From: Bacteroidales bacterium
GTDB taxonomy: Bacteria > Bacteroidota > Bacteroidia > Bacteroidales > VadinHA17
DNA: 64,000 nt
Reading direction: 5' to 3'
Assembly (NCBI GenBank): GCA_029210565.1
Contig: JARGFQ010000005.1
Location: 163,045-227,044, forward strand
How positions within the stretch are numbered: the stretch's first letter is position 1; each line of letters starts with the position of its first letter. The notes under the pieces are model-generated. The model was not told the origin of the DNA. It did no database searches and saw nothing but the letters and a program-made list of their open reading frames with translations. A program made the translations under genes and the position numbers. Below, piece by piece: positions 15,046-23,807 of this stretch.

Positions 15046-16746
15046 ATGAAAAAGATTATCCTGTTGTCGTTACTGACTGTATATCTGAATGTTAACGCAC
15101 AGATGACAGGCGGTAATGGTGACCTCCCGGTCACAGGCTCCATTTTTATTTCCGAGATCATGGCCGACCCTTCTCCGCCGGTACAACTGCCTGAGAAGGA
15201 GTACCTGGAGATAACCAACCGTTCCGGGGACACCCTCTTCACCGGAGGGATAATTCTTATTGCCGGGCCTGACAGCGTCACCCTCCCTGCAGAGACGATA
15301 GCTCCGCAGGAGTACGTCATACTGTGCGCAACGGGGAGCAGGAGCCTTTTTGCGCCATATGGACGTGTGATGGCCATAAAGTCATTTCCTACTCTGAACA
15401 ATGACGGGGAGCTGTTAGCCCTGCGTGACAGCGACGGAAGGCTGTTGCATGCCGTCAGCTACACCCCTGCCTTTCTGGGCGAAGGTCCGCGGTCAGGAGG
15501 AGGATGGTCTGCAGAGCTGACCGACCTCAGCAACCCATTCAATGAGCCTGAAGCATGGAAACCCTCCGTTGATCCCTCAGGCGGCACACCCGGCAGGGCC
15601 AACTCTTCGGTGACTACGGCTGCTGACCTTCGCTGCCCGGAGGTTGTCGCTGTCTGGACTGAGAAGGGTGATACCGTCAAAGTTCTGTTTGATGAGACCG
15701 TAATGGTTGTGGCAGGAGAACGGTGGCAGGCCGACGGCAGGGAGACGCTGCCCGCGGTATCAGGTGACCCTGCTGACCGTATGCTGCTGGTACCCCTGAG
15801 TCAGAGACTGCAAAAGGGAGAGATTCTCACGCTGACGGTGCCGGCATCAGTGACTGATTTTGCCGGCAATGCAACCTGCCAGGGAGATCTCAGGACCGGC
15901 ATTCCATCCGATCCGATGGCCGGTGAGATCCTGTTTAACGAGCTGTTGTTCGATCCCCTGCCAGGGGGTGAGGATTATATCGAGTTTTACAATAACAGCA
16001 ACACTGTTGCCGATCTCTCATCCCTCTATCTGTCAAACAGTCTCACCGCTCCGGCGATAGTCTTTACCGCGGTTCCGCGCCAGCTGCTGCCGTATGAATA
16101 TGTAGCAGTCACCGTGGACAGGGATGCAGTTGTTGACGGCTATCCCTGCGCATCTCCTTATGCAGTTTTTGAGGCTTCCCGTCTTCCCTCGATGCCCGAC
16201 GGGGGCGGCACGCTTATACTCTATAACCGGATGCTGACCGTTGTTGACAGGGTCAGTTACAGCAGTGCGATGCACCAGGTGTTTCTGTCAGGCACGGAGA
16301 GTATTGCCCTGGAAAAGGTTTTCCCGGCACTGCCATCTGATGTTTCCGCCAACTGGCACTCTGCATCCGAGGAGTGCGGCTGGGGCACCCCGGGTGCCGC
16401 CAACTCTGTGGCTGTGGAGCCTGCAGAAGCCGGGGCAGGGTTGAGACTCTCATCCACCAGGGTCTCACCTGACGGCGACGGCTTTGAGGAGGTGGTATCG
16501 GTGTCGGTCTGGCCCGGGGGAGATGACAACATCATATCAGTCACCGTCTTCAACGACCGCGGGTACTGTGTCAGGCGGCTGGCAGAGAGGTTCTCAGCAG
16601 GTGCCGGGGCAACCTTTGTATGGGACGGGACGGCTGACAGCGGTGCACGGCTGCCCGCAGGCCTCTATATGATCATGGCAGAATCAATGAGCTCTTCGGG
16701 GGTGTCGCGCCGGTGGAAGAAGGCATGTGCAGTGCTGTACAGGTAA
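15046..16746 (+). CDS. Secreted lamin-tail-domain protein with FlgD-like C-terminus
   Basis: A 566-residue secreted protein with a signal peptide ending about residue 18 (VNAQ). Two lamin-tail-like domains follow: residues about 30-180 (FISEIMADPSPP, KEYLEITNRSGDTLF, SWELTDLSNP-type ending) and about 290-440 (GEILFNELLFDPLPGGEDYIEFYNNS). A Big/CARDB-like segment lies between them. The C-terminal about 90 residues resemble the FlgD immunoglobulin-like domain (VSVTVFNDRGYCVRRLAE, FVWDGTADSGARLPAGLYMI). Such proteins are surface or secreted in Bacteroidota; the role is unknown. The stop codon lies inside the first unit of a 27-bp tandem repeat. Confidence 0.8.
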   Translation: MKKIILLSLLTVYLNVNAQMTGGNGDLPVTGSIFISEIMADPSPPVQLPEKEYLEITNRSGDTLFTGGIILIAGPDSVTLPAETIAPQEYVILCATGSRSLFAPYGRVMAIKSFPTLNNDGELLALRDSDGRLLHAVSYTPAFLGEGPRSGGGWSAELTDLSNPFNEPEAWKPSVDPSGGTPGRANSSVTTAADLRCPEVVAVWTEKGDTVKVLFDETVMVVAGERWQADGRETLPAVSGDPADRMLLVPLSQRLQKGEILTLTVPASVTDFAGNATCQGDLRTGIPSDPMAGEILFNELLFDPLPGGEDYIEFYNNSNTVADLSSLYLSNSLTAPAIVFTAVPRQLLPYEYVAVTVDRDAVVDGYPCASPYAVFEASRLPSMPDGGGTLILYNRMLTVVDRVSYSSAMHQVFLSGTESIALEKVFPALPSDVSANWHSASEECGWGTPGAANSVAVEPAEAGAGLRLSSTRVSPDGDGFEEVVSVSVWPGGDDNIISVTVFNDRGYCVRRLAERFSAGAGATFVWDGTADSGARLPAGLYMIMAESMSSSGVSRRWKKACAVLYR

Positions 16747-16842
16747 CGGGTAATAGCGCTACTGTACAGGTAACAGGTAAGAGTGCCACTGTTATGGTAA
16801 CGGATAAGACCACCACTGCTCATGTAATGAACCAGGGCGCTG
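16735..16842. repeat. 27-bp degenerate tandem repeat, four units
   Basis: Units start at 16735, 16762, 16789 and 16816, each opening CTG and containing GGTAAC or a variant. Units 1 and 2 are the most alike. The array covers the last codons and TAA stop of the lamin-tail gene and ends 17 bases before the punA stop codon on the other strand. In another frame the units encode a 9-residue repeat, but I see no gene there. Confidence 0.75.
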
Positions 16843-16858
16843 CGAAACTGGTAACCCG

Positions 16859-17668
16859 TCAGAGGGCAGCTATCAGCTCCTTCATGATCCGGGTCATCTT
16901 CTCCTCGCTGTGCTCGGCAGCCTGCTGGACAGACTCGTGGGTGGTGTACTCGATCTTGCCTTCGACACCAAGGTCGGTGATGATGCTGACAGCAAAGACA
17001 GGAACATTCATGTGCCTGGCGGTGATCACCTCGGGCACTGTTGACATACCCACGGCGTCGGCGCCTATGATCCTGAAGAACCTGTATTCTGCGGGGGTCT
17101 CGAAGGTGGGGCCGGTGGTGGAGAGGTATACACCTTTTGTTACCGGTATGCCCAGCCCTGCGGCCACCGCTTCGGCCTTTTCAATGAGCTCTTTGTCATA
17201 GGGAACGCTCATGTCGGGAAAACGTGGTCCTATACGGTCGTCGTTGGGTCCTATGAGGGGATTGTCGACCAGGCATATATGATCATCGATGATCATGATG
17301 TCTCCTATACGGAACGTGGGGTTGACGCCGCCGGCGGCGTTGGAGAGGAAGAGGGCCCTGATGCCCAGTTCCTTCATCACCCTGATGGGAAAGGTGACCA
17401 GCTCGGAGCCGTAGCCCTCGTAATAGTGAAAGCGGCCCTTCATGGCTACCACCTTTTTCCCTCCGAAATCGCCGAAGATCAGTTTTCCGGCATGACCCTT
17501 CACCGTGGAGACGGGGAAGTCAGGTATCTCAGCATAAGGGACCTCGATCTGGTTGTCAATTTCTGTGGTGAGGCCGCCCAGGCCGGTGCCCAGCACTATA
17601 CCCGCCTCAGGGTCAGTAAATCCTTTTGATCTCAGGAAATCAGCCGTCTTTATGATCTTTTCCAGCAT
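16859..17668 (-). CDS. punA: Purine nucleoside phosphorylase
   Basis: A 269-residue trimeric-type purine nucleoside phosphorylase, which cleaves (deoxy)guanosine and inosine with phosphate. Seen motifs are VLGTGLGGL (phosphate loop), MKGRFHYYEGY (phosphate and ribose contacts), FLSNAAGGVN and the late GADAVGMSTVPEVITARH base and ribose site. The usual Glu/Asn purine contacts are in TGPTFETPAEYRFFR and VSIITDL. Its start overlaps the end of lpxK by 29 bases, so the two are co-transcribed. Confidence 0.95.
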   Translation of the reverse strand: MLEKIIKTADFLRSKGFTDPEAGIVLGTGLGGLTTEIDNQIEVPYAEIPDFPVSTVKGHAGKLIFGDFGGKKVVAMKGRFHYYEGYGSELVTFPIRVMKELGIRALFLSNAAGGVNPTFRIGDIMIIDDHICLVDNPLIGPNDDRIGPRFPDMSVPYDKELIEKAEAVAAGLGIPVTKGVYLSTTGPTFETPAEYRFFRIIGADAVGMSTVPEVITARHMNVPVFAVSIITDLGVEGKIEYTTHESVQQAAEHSEEKMTRIMKELIAAL

Positions 17669-18704
17669 TTTGGTATATTTTGTTTAAAAAATCATTCTCA
17701 TTTTCAATGAATTGCACGTTAACCGGCAATACATGGGTTACCTCAGCGAGGTGAACTGCAATATTAGCGATTTCTTTTAACCTGACTGCATCCTTAGCTG
17801 TGGTGATGACAATTTTCCGCTCTCCATCCATGGCATCAAAGGCTGATTTGATCTTTGCGATGTCACTTTCAGTATACATGTGATGGTCAGGGAATGCAAG
17901 TTGTGTCACCCTTTCGGAGAGAGTTGAGAGATAGCTGGCCATCGGGGCAGGGTTGGCGATGCCTGTCACCATCAGCACTGAGACGTCTGTCGTGACCGTT
18001 TGCGGCTGAGTATCATGGAAGAGAGGCAGCGGGTCGCCGTAGGCGAGAGTGGTGAAATATATGCTTTGCCGCGCTCCGGCCTTCAGCTCTGTCTTTACGG
18101 CGTCCATCTCAGCGGCGGTGGTTTCGGGTGGCACTTTTGTGACGATAATGATATTCGCTCTTCTCATGCCTCTGATGCTCTCGCGCAGCCGTCCCAGGGG
18201 CAGCAGCCTGTCGCGTGTCATGAGCCTGTTCCAGTTGGTCAGGAGGATGTTCATCCCTGCTTTCACCGCCCGGTGCTGAAAGCCGTCATCGAGGATGACA
18301 GCGCCGGCCGGGGGCTCCCAGGTCATAATCTTCCTTATGCCGTGCACCCTGTCGCGGTCCACAAAGACGCGTGCCTGCGGCAGGCTCCGGGCCATCAGCA
18401 ACGGCTCATCGCCCGCATCGGTTGTGGTATCACGGGGCGTCACCTTCCTGAACCCCCGGCTTTTGCGGAGGTATCCGCGGCTGAGCACGGCAACCTGTAC
18501 CACAGAGGAGAGTCTCTCTGCCAGCCAGATGACATGGGGTGTCTTTCCGGTTCCGCCGACGGTGATATTGCCGATACAGATCACGGGCAGGCCAAAGCTG
18601 TGGCTTTTGAGTATGCCGCAGTCATAGAGACTGTTCCTGACAGCCACGGCGGCACCGTAGATCTGTGAGGAGAGCCACAGCAGTATCCTGCCTGGCATGA
18701 TCAT
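17640..18704 (-). CDS. lpxK: Tetraacyldisaccharide 4'-kinase (lipid A)
   Basis: LpxK phosphorylates the 4' position of the lipid A disaccharide at the inner membrane. The 354-residue protein has an N-terminal amphipathic/hydrophobic helix, then the P-loop variant NITVGGTGKTPHV, the LSRGYLRKSRGF and DDGFQHRAV motifs (DDGFQH being highly diagnostic) and NWNRLMTRDRLLPLGRLRE. Start is ATG 18704, two bases after the sppA stop; a second ATG two codons later is equally possible. Order sppA-lpxK-punA on one strand suggests one operon. Confidence 0.95.
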   Translation of the reverse strand: MIMPGRILLWLSSQIYGAAVAVRNSLYDCGILKSHSFGLPVICIGNITVGGTGKTPHVIWLAERLSSVVQVAVLSRGYLRKSRGFRKVTPRDTTTDAGDEPLLMARSLPQARVFVDRDRVHGIRKIMTWEPPAGAVILDDGFQHRAVKAGMNILLTNWNRLMTRDRLLPLGRLRESIRGMRRANIIIVTKVPPETTAAEMDAVKTELKAGARQSIYFTTLAYGDPLPLFHDTQPQTVTTDVSVLMVTGIANPAPMASYLSTLSERVTQLAFPDHHMYTESDIAKIKSAFDAMDGERKIVITTAKDAVRLKEIANIAVHLAEVTHVLPVNVQFIENENDFLNKIYQNAGKDHKDG

Positions 18705-18706
18705 GC

Positions 18707-20476
18707 CTAGTAGATCTCGATGTGATAAGGCAGCACGGCCTGCACGCCTGATGCTGACATTATCTCCTTAAGGTCATGCCAGTACCTTGCGGCGGTACCG
18801 AGCTCCTGGCGGATCACTCTTGCCCTGAGGGTGCCGGTCATCTCCTTGAGCAGCTTGGTGTAGAGGTCGGAAGCCTCAGGCTTCTCGATGATGCGGTAGT
18901 TCTCCAGTCCTGCCAGCGAGGCTGCTTCCCTGATGGCGTCGTTAAGACCACCGAAGGCGTCAACCAGTCCTATGCCGGCAGCGTCGGTGCCGCTCCAGAC
19001 GTGACCCTCCCCGATGCTGTCCACTGCTGTCTGTCTCATGCCTCTTCCCGCGGCCACGATGCCTGTGAAGGTGCTGTAGGTACGTTCGACGTTATCCTGG
19101 AGAGTCTTTTTCTCAAAGGCATTGAGAGGCCGTGTCAGCGAGGGAGAGTCAGAGTGGGCGTTGGTGCTCACCACTTCAGACGTGATGCCGAGTTTGCTGT
19201 TGAGGAGGGTCTGCGCATTGGGAATAAGCCCGAAGACTCCTATTGACCCTGTCAGTGTCACCGGTGAGGCCATGATTTTATCAGCGGCGGCGGCTATATA
19301 GTATCCGCCGCTGGCGGCATAGTTGCCCATGGATACCACCACCGGCTTCTCATTGCCGGTGAGCTCCACCTCGCGCCATATCAGGTCGGAGGCGATGGCG
19401 TTGCCGCCGCGCGAGTTGACCCTGAAGACCACGGCTTTGACGGTGGTGTCGAGCCTCAGCTTGCGCATCTCTGCAGCATACCTGTTACCTCCTATATTGG
19501 AGTCATCACCCTCACCCATGACAATGCTTCCTTCGGCGAAGAGCACTGCTATCTTAGCCTTTCCCGGTTTGGAATCCTGCTTTATCGTCACCTTTGAGTA
19601 CTTTGTCATAGGCACATAGTTGATCTTCTTATCTTCCTCAATGCCGGCAGCCACTCTTATACTGTCTTCAAGCTGGTCGCGGTAGATTGTACCGTCGATC
19701 ATTCCTGCCTCGGCCATGCGTGCGACGTCATAACCGGCCAGTGAGTCGGCCAGCTGCATCACCCTGTCGGCTGGCACGCCGCGCGCTTCTGCTATTACCT
19801 GTACCGCATGTTCCCATATTGAGCCTACATACTCCGAGATCTGGAAACGGTTTTCCTCGCTCAGCCGGTCAAGCATGTAGGGTTCAACGGCACCCTTGAA
19901 CCTGCCATGCCTTATCACCTGTATCTCCACCCCGAGCTTCTCCAGTGCCTCCTTGTAGAAGGTGACCTCCGAGGCCAGTCCCTTAAAATCGAAGGTTGAG
20001 GCGGGGTTAAGCCATATTTTGTCGGCAGCGGCGGAGATGAAGTAGCTCTCCTGCATCATGATATAGTCAGAGTAGGAGTAGACGAACTTACCGCTCTTTT
20101 TGAATTCTTCCAGGGCTGTGCGCAGCTCGTCTGCCGTCGCCCATCCGGAGGGCATGGTACCGTTTTCTATCAGGATGCCGCTCACGTCGTCATCTTCCGC
20201 AGCCTTGCGCAGGTTCTTCAGCAGGTCGTTCAGTCCGGGTGTCCCGGTCAGAGACATGGTGAACGGATCGAACATGGCCAGCGGGTTGGTGCCGGTGCGG
20301 TCCGGTATCATGGCACCGGTATTGATCACCAGTACAGATTTTTCTGGTATGTCAACGGCTTTGGTGCCTGCAGCGGCAATGCCTGAGAAGACTGAGAGCA
20401 TGATCACAAAGAAGAGTATACTTGTTAATATCAGCCCGGCAACTACTGCGAGCACCATTTTGAGGAAGGTTTTCAT
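18707..20476 (-). CDS. sppA: Signal peptide peptidase SppA, long (67K) type
   Basis: A 589-residue membrane-anchored serine protease that degrades cleaved signal peptides. An N-terminal transmembrane helix (about residues 8-34) is followed by two tandem crotonase-fold domains, as in the 67-kDa E. coli type. The general-base lysine lies in the first repeat (SEVTFYKEALEKLGVEIQ), and the nucleophilic Ser in the second (MGNYAASGGYYIAAAADKI), followed by TLTGSIGVFG. It starts an operon with lpxK and punA and is divergent from folK across 72 bases. Confidence 0.94.
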   Translation of the reverse strand: MKTFLKMVLAVVAGLILTSILFFVIMLSVFSGIAAAGTKAVDIPEKSVLVINTGAMIPDRTGTNPLAMFDPFTMSLTGTPGLNDLLKNLRKAAEDDDVSGILIENGTMPSGWATADELRTALEEFKKSGKFVYSYSDYIMMQESYFISAAADKIWLNPASTFDFKGLASEVTFYKEALEKLGVEIQVIRHGRFKGAVEPYMLDRLSEENRFQISEYVGSIWEHAVQVIAEARGVPADRVMQLADSLAGYDVARMAEAGMIDGTIYRDQLEDSIRVAAGIEEDKKINYVPMTKYSKVTIKQDSKPGKAKIAVLFAEGSIVMGEGDDSNIGGNRYAAEMRKLRLDTTVKAVVFRVNSRGGNAIASDLIWREVELTGNEKPVVVSMGNYAASGGYYIAAAADKIMASPVTLTGSIGVFGLIPNAQTLLNSKLGITSEVVSTNAHSDSPSLTRPLNAFEKKTLQDNVERTYSTFTGIVAAGRGMRQTAVDSIGEGHVWSGTDAAGIGLVDAFGGLNDAIREAASLAGLENYRIIEKPEASDLYTKLLKEMTGTLRARVIRQELGTAARYWHDLKEIMSASGVQAVLPYHIEIY

Positions 20477-20548
20477 ATCAGTGCGGTTTTATTCAGGTTG
20501 CCAAATTATAAAAAAAACAGGCATCTTTACGTCTCTAAAGCGCTTGAG

Positions 20549-21061
20549 ATGAAATTATCAGCACGATCGAAGGTAATTGCAGGACTGGGGAGCAACATGG
20601 GCGACAGGCTTGCTGCTCTTGCCCGTGCCATAGAGCTTATCCGGGAGGAGGCCGGGGAGGTCACAGCTGTATCATCGGTATGGGAGACCGAGCCATGGGG
20701 TTTTGATGCCGACGAGCAATTCCTGAATATGGTTATTGTCATTCAGACCGCGATGGAGCCGTGGCAGTTGCTGCAGCTCTTCCGCTCCATCGAGGGACGC
20801 ATGGGGCGCAGTCGCAGTGGCAGGGGGAGCTACGAGTCGCGTATCATTGATCTGGACATATTGTTGTGGGAAGAACGTATAATATCAATGCCGGGATTGG
20901 AGGTGCCTCATCCCAGGCTTGCCGACAGGCGGTTTGTGCTGGAGCCCCTCTTTGAGGTTGCCCCTGCTGCGGTTCATCCGGTCACCGGGCTCACCGTAGC
21001 AGAGATGCTTGGGATGTGTGATGACCGGTCGGATGTGAGGCTGGCGGGGCAGCAACTCTAA
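20549..21061 (+). CDS. folK: HPPK, folate biosynthesis pyrophosphokinase
   Basis: 6-hydroxymethyl-7,8-dihydropterin pyrophosphokinase, transferring pyrophosphate from ATP to the pterin in folate synthesis. I start it at ATG 20549 (170 residues) because the family N-terminus is VIAGLGSNMGDRLAALARAI; the TTG at 20498 adds an unrelated tail. Other motifs are SSVWETEPWG, EGRMGRSRSGRGSYESRIIDLDILLW with the metal-binding Asp pair, and EVPHPRLADRRFVLEPL. Its stop overlaps the radC stop by four bases on the opposite strand. Confidence 0.95.
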   Translation: MKLSARSKVIAGLGSNMGDRLAALARAIELIREEAGEVTAVSSVWETEPWGFDADEQFLNMVIVIQTAMEPWQLLQLFRSIEGRMGRSRSGRGSYESRIIDLDILLWEERIISMPGLEVPHPRLADRRFVLEPLFEVAPAAVHPVTGLTVAEMLGMCDDRSDVRLAGQQL

Positions 21062-21735
21062 AGGGCCCCGTTGTCAGCGAAGCTGTAGTACTCCCTGCCC
21101 GCTATAATAAGATGATCCAACAGCTGGATATCCATCAAGGCACCAGCCTCTTTGATCTTCTGAGTAATTCGGATGTCCGAGTCACTGGGACTGTTGTTGC
21201 CTGAGGGGTGGTTATGACAGATGACCAGTCCTGATGCCAGTGACTCTATCGCCTTTTTCATTACTATACGAACGTCGGTGACGGTGCCGCTGACGCCTCC
21301 CTGGCTTATCTTCATCCGGCCGATGACCCGGTTTGCCCTGTTGAGGAAGAGTATCCAGAACTCCTCGTGTGGCAGGTCTTCCATCAGCGGGCTGAAGATG
21401 TTGAAGACATCAGCCGAGGAGCGTATCTGCGGGTGATCCGCCGCCTCGGCCAGCTTGCGTCGCCGTCCCAGTTCCAGGGCGGCGGCGACGGTCACGGCCC
21501 GGGCCTCACCCAGCCCTTTTATCTTACGTATCTCCCCGGCACTGAGTTTACCCAGGTCACCCAAAGAGTTGCCGGCCAGGGCCAGCAGCTCGCGTGCCAG
21601 GTCCAGGGCCGAGTGGTTCCTGGTGCCTGATCCTATGAGAATGGCTAACAACTCAGCGTCGCTGAGACTTGAGGGGCCCTTGTTCCAGAGCCTTTCACGG
21701 GGTCTGTCCTCGACAGCCCAGTCTGTGATCTTCAT
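21058..21735 (-). CDS. radC: RadC-family JAB/MPN-domain protein
   Basis: A 225-residue protein from ATG 21735 (another ATG is two codons upstream; the TTG at 21804 would run back to the rpsT terminator). The N-terminal helix-hairpin-helix part has ERLWNKGPSSLSDAELLAILIGSGT and IRKIKGLGEARAVTVAAALELGRR. The C-terminal JAB1/MPN domain has the metal motif ICHNHPSGNNSPSDSDI (HxHx7-10D). Despite the name, a repair role is not established for the family. Genes of this type are usually chromosomal housekeeping. Confidence 0.92.
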   Translation of the reverse strand: MKITDWAVEDRPRERLWNKGPSSLSDAELLAILIGSGTRNHSALDLARELLALAGNSLGDLGKLSAGEIRKIKGLGEARAVTVAAALELGRRRKLAEAADHPQIRSSADVFNIFSPLMEDLPHEEFWILFLNRANRVIGRMKISQGGVSGTVTDVRIVMKKAIESLASGLVICHNHPSGNNSPSDSDIRITQKIKEAGALMDIQLLDHLIIAGREYYSFADNGAL

Positions 21736-21774
21736 TGACATGCAGCTAAACGTATTATCCCGCTGCAATATATG

Positions 21775-21802
21775 AAAAAAGCCGCTGCCCGAAGGCAACG
21801 GC
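21775..21802 (-). terminator. Rho-independent terminator of rpsT
   Basis: On the minus strand GCCGTTGCC, a TTCG tetraloop and GGCAGCGGC form a hairpin, followed by six T. It begins 24 bases after the S20 stop codon. Confidence 0.9.
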
Positions 21803-21825
21803 AATACAATATTTTCAACAGAAAC

Positions 21826-22080
21826 CTACTTCAGGTTCTGTACATGTTTTGTTGCCGAGGACTTAAGGTTGGAAGCCTTATTTTTGTGGATTACGTTTTT
21901 CTTCGCCAGCTTGTCAAGCATGGCATTAAGCTCGGGGAGCATCTTGTCTGCCTCCGTCTTATCGGTTGTGGTGCGCATCTTCTTGAGGGCGTTGCGCATT
22001 GTGCGGGCATAGTACTTATTGTCTTCCCTTCTTACCTCAGCCTGTCTTGCGGCTTTCAGTGCCGACTTGTGATTAGCCAT
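21826..22080 (-). CDS. rpsT: 30S ribosomal protein S20
   Basis: An 84-residue, strongly basic, fully helical protein that binds 16S rRNA early in 30S assembly. It opens MANHKSALKAARQAEVRRE and has the Lys/Arg-rich helices typical of S20, with MRNALKKMRTTTDKTEADKML and a C-terminal KNVIHKNKASNLKS segment. It lies directly downstream of tRNA-Glu in the same orientation, 19 bases apart, and ends at a strong terminator, so it is probably read from the tRNA promoter. Confidence 0.96.
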   Translation of the reverse strand: MANHKSALKAARQAEVRREDNKYYARTMRNALKKMRTTTDKTEADKMLPELNAMLDKLAKKNVIHKNKASNLKSSATKHVQNLK

Positions 22081-22099
22081 ATTCTCAGTTTATGTTTTG

Positions 22100-22171
22100 T
22101 AGTCCATAGGGGAATCGAACCCCTGTTACCAGGATGAAAACCTGACGTCCTAACCACTAGACGAATGGACC
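22100..22171 (-). tRNA. tRNA-Glu (TTC)
   Basis: The minus strand forms a cloverleaf: acceptor GGTCCAT/ATGGACT (G1:U72), D-arm with GTCTAGTGGTTAGGAC, anticodon stem TCAGG/CCTGG with loop TTTTCAT (anticodon TTC) and T-arm AGGGG-TTCGATT-CCCCT. CCA is not encoded in full (the 3' flank is ACAAA). Confidence 0.96.
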
Positions 22172-22195
22172 TTAAAGAACTTAAAAAAGCGGATG

Positions 22196-22226
22196 CAAAG
22201 ATGGAGCCTTTTTTTTTAACTGCAAA
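22196..22226 (-). promoter_or_regulatory. Bacteroidota-type promoter for tRNA-Glu and rpsT
   Basis: The minus strand has TTTG (22226-22223), exactly 19 bases, then CATCTTTG (22203-22196). This fits the TTTG-N19-TAnnTTTG consensus of the Bacteroidota main sigma factor with one mismatch. Transcription would begin about 15-20 bases before the tRNA. Confidence 0.65.
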
Positions 22227-22288
22227 ATAATTTTGCAAAAATCGGCACCGGCCCTGCATCCGCCATTCCATGGGCGGTATACTGTTAA

Positions 22289-22759
22289 CTAGAAGATATA
22301 CCTGACGGCGAAGCCTCCGTTCCAGTAGTACCATCCGGGACCGCTGGTGAGCTGGAAGCTGGGGCCTACTCCAAGTGAGAAGTTGAGAGGTATATCATCA
22401 AGAGTATATTCTAGTCCTACGATGCCGTCGACACCCAGAAGAATGCCAGTACCGTAGTCATTCCGGTAGTAGTCGTTCCAAAACCCTATATGTGCTCCGG
22501 GGCCGATGAACCAATCGAGGTTCGGTGTCCAGTCAGTGGGCTGCTGCCACTGATAGAACCCGGTTATTGCGAAGTTGCGTCCCCAGTAACCCGTTCCTGC
22601 TATCAGTTCAAGTGCGTTTATGCTGTTGATAAATGTCTTGAATGTCACACCTGAGGGATCGCCGCCCCTGAGACCGATTGCTGATTTGTAAGTCTGCGCC
22701 TGAATACCTGTTGTGAGTGCAGCCAGTATCACCAGAATTGTCAGTGTTCTTTTCATCAT
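22289..22759 (-). CDS. Small outer-membrane beta-barrel protein
   Basis: A 156-residue protein with a signal peptide ending near residue 22 (TGIQAQ). The mature part alternates hydrophobic and polar residues with aromatic belts (LELIAGTGYWGRNFAITGFYQWQ, DWFIGPGAHIGFW, IVGLEYTLDDIPLNFSLGVGPSFQL) and ends GGFAVRYIF, an aromatic C-terminus expected of BAM-assembled barrels. It is short for a barrel and would give about eight strands, like OmpX or OmpW. Function is unknown. It is the only gene between tRNA-Glu and zupT. Confidence 0.75.
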   Translation of the reverse strand: MMKRTLTILVILAALTTGIQAQTYKSAIGLRGGDPSGVTFKTFINSINALELIAGTGYWGRNFAITGFYQWQQPTDWTPNLDWFIGPGAHIGFWNDYYRNDYGTGILLGVDGIVGLEYTLDDIPLNFSLGVGPSFQLTSGPGWYYWNGGFAVRYIF

Positions 22760-22826
22760 AGTCTGCTTTTGTTAAGTAAATTTTATACAAAATTACAATT
22801 AACTAACAGAATCCGGCTGTTTTTGT

Positions 22827-23636
22827 TTATTTAAAAAGCAGAAGGCTCAGAGCCATCACAGCCATACCGGATACCAATCCGTAGATTGAAAGGTGGTGTT
22901 CGCCGTATTTTTCGGCTGCGGGCAGGAGTTCGTCAAGTGAGATGAAGACCATAATGCCTGCCACAAAGGCAAAGAGGATACCCATCAGGGTATCGGTCAT
23001 CAGCGGCAGCAGCAGCAGGTAACCTACCAGTGCACCGACCGGTTCCGAGAGGCCGCTGAGGAACGAGAGCCTGAAGGCCTTGCGTTTGCTGCCTGTGGCG
23101 TAGTAGACCGGCACTGAGACGGCTATTCCTTCGGGTATGTTGTGTATGGCGATGGCGACAGCGATAGCTATGCCTATCTGAGGGTCTGCGAGGGCTGCGG
23201 TGAATGTTGCGAGACCTTCCGGGAAGTTGTGGATCCCTATCGCCAGTGCCGTCATAGTTCCCATGCGCAGCAGCCTGCCGCTTTTCTCCTCTTCTTCTCC
23301 CCCCTCGATTTTCCTGGCCTCATGAGGGTTCTCATGAGAGGGAATGATTCTGTCGATGATGGCTATGAGAGCAATCCCTGCGAAGAAGGCCAGCACGGCC
23401 ACCCACCATCCCTGGCGCATGCCCATGGCTTCGGTGAGCACTTCGCGGCCCTTGACGAAGATCTCCACGAAGGCGACGTAGATCATCACCCCGGCGGAGA
23501 AACCAAGGCTTATGGTGAGAAACCTGGTGTTGGTCTTTTTGGCGAAAAAGGCAATGGCACTTCCCACACCGGTGGCAAGGCCGGCGAAGAGCGTCAGCAG
23601 GAACGCAAAGAGTACTGAGTTGAAGTCGGTGTTCAT
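22827..23636 (-). CDS. zupT: ZIP-family metal transporter (ZupT)
   Basis: A 269-residue ZIP transporter importing Zn2+ and related divalent metals. I start at ATG 23636; the longer 283-residue form begins with a charged tail unlike the family. Eight hydrophobic segments are visible. The metal-transport helices contain [16 protein letters not shown] (TM4) and [22 protein letters not shown] (TM5), the HNxPEG pair that defines ZupT. A Glu-rich loop ([14 protein letters not shown]) lies between TM3 and TM4. It stands alone. Confidence 0.95.
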   Translation of the reverse strand: MNTDFNSVLFAFLLTLFAGLATGVGSAIAFFAKKTNTRFLTISLGFSAGVMIYVAFVEIFVKGREVLTEAMGMRQGWWVAVLAFFAGIALIAIIDRIIPSHENPHEARKIEGGEEEEKSGRLLRMGTMTALAIGIHNFPEGLATFTAALADPQIGIAIAVAIAIHNIPEGIAVSVPVYYATGSKRKAFRLSFLSGLSEPVGALVGYLLLLPLMTDTLMGILFAFVAGIMVFISLDELLPAAEKYGEHHLSIYGLVSGMAVMALSLLLFK

Positions 23637-23718
23637 GATGCCTGTCTCGCTCCGCAGTGTTTCACGCAAAAATACCAAAATTGGTTATCTTGCGGCCGGT
23701 TCAGATAACTTAAAATGA

Positions 23719-23772
23719 AACTTGCATGAGCAAGAGCTCACAGAGGCTTGAATATTAAACTTCATGCAAGTT
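23719..23772. repeat. 11-bp inverted repeat upstream of the MBL gene
   Basis: AACTTGCATGA (23719-23729) and TCATGCAAGTT (23762-23772) are perfect reverse complements separated by 32 bases. The right arm ends 35 bases before the MBL start codon. It may form a 5'-leader hairpin or be a split binding site; its role is unknown. Confidence 0.55.
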
Positions 23773-23807
23773 CCATTCGGCCAATGAAATAAAGATTAAA
23801 TAATCTA

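Noticed and set aside
16713..17201. Open frame of 162 codons with 9-residue repeats
   Set aside because: It overlaps the lamin-tail stop and then runs antisense through conserved punA coding sequence; the repeat explains the open frame.
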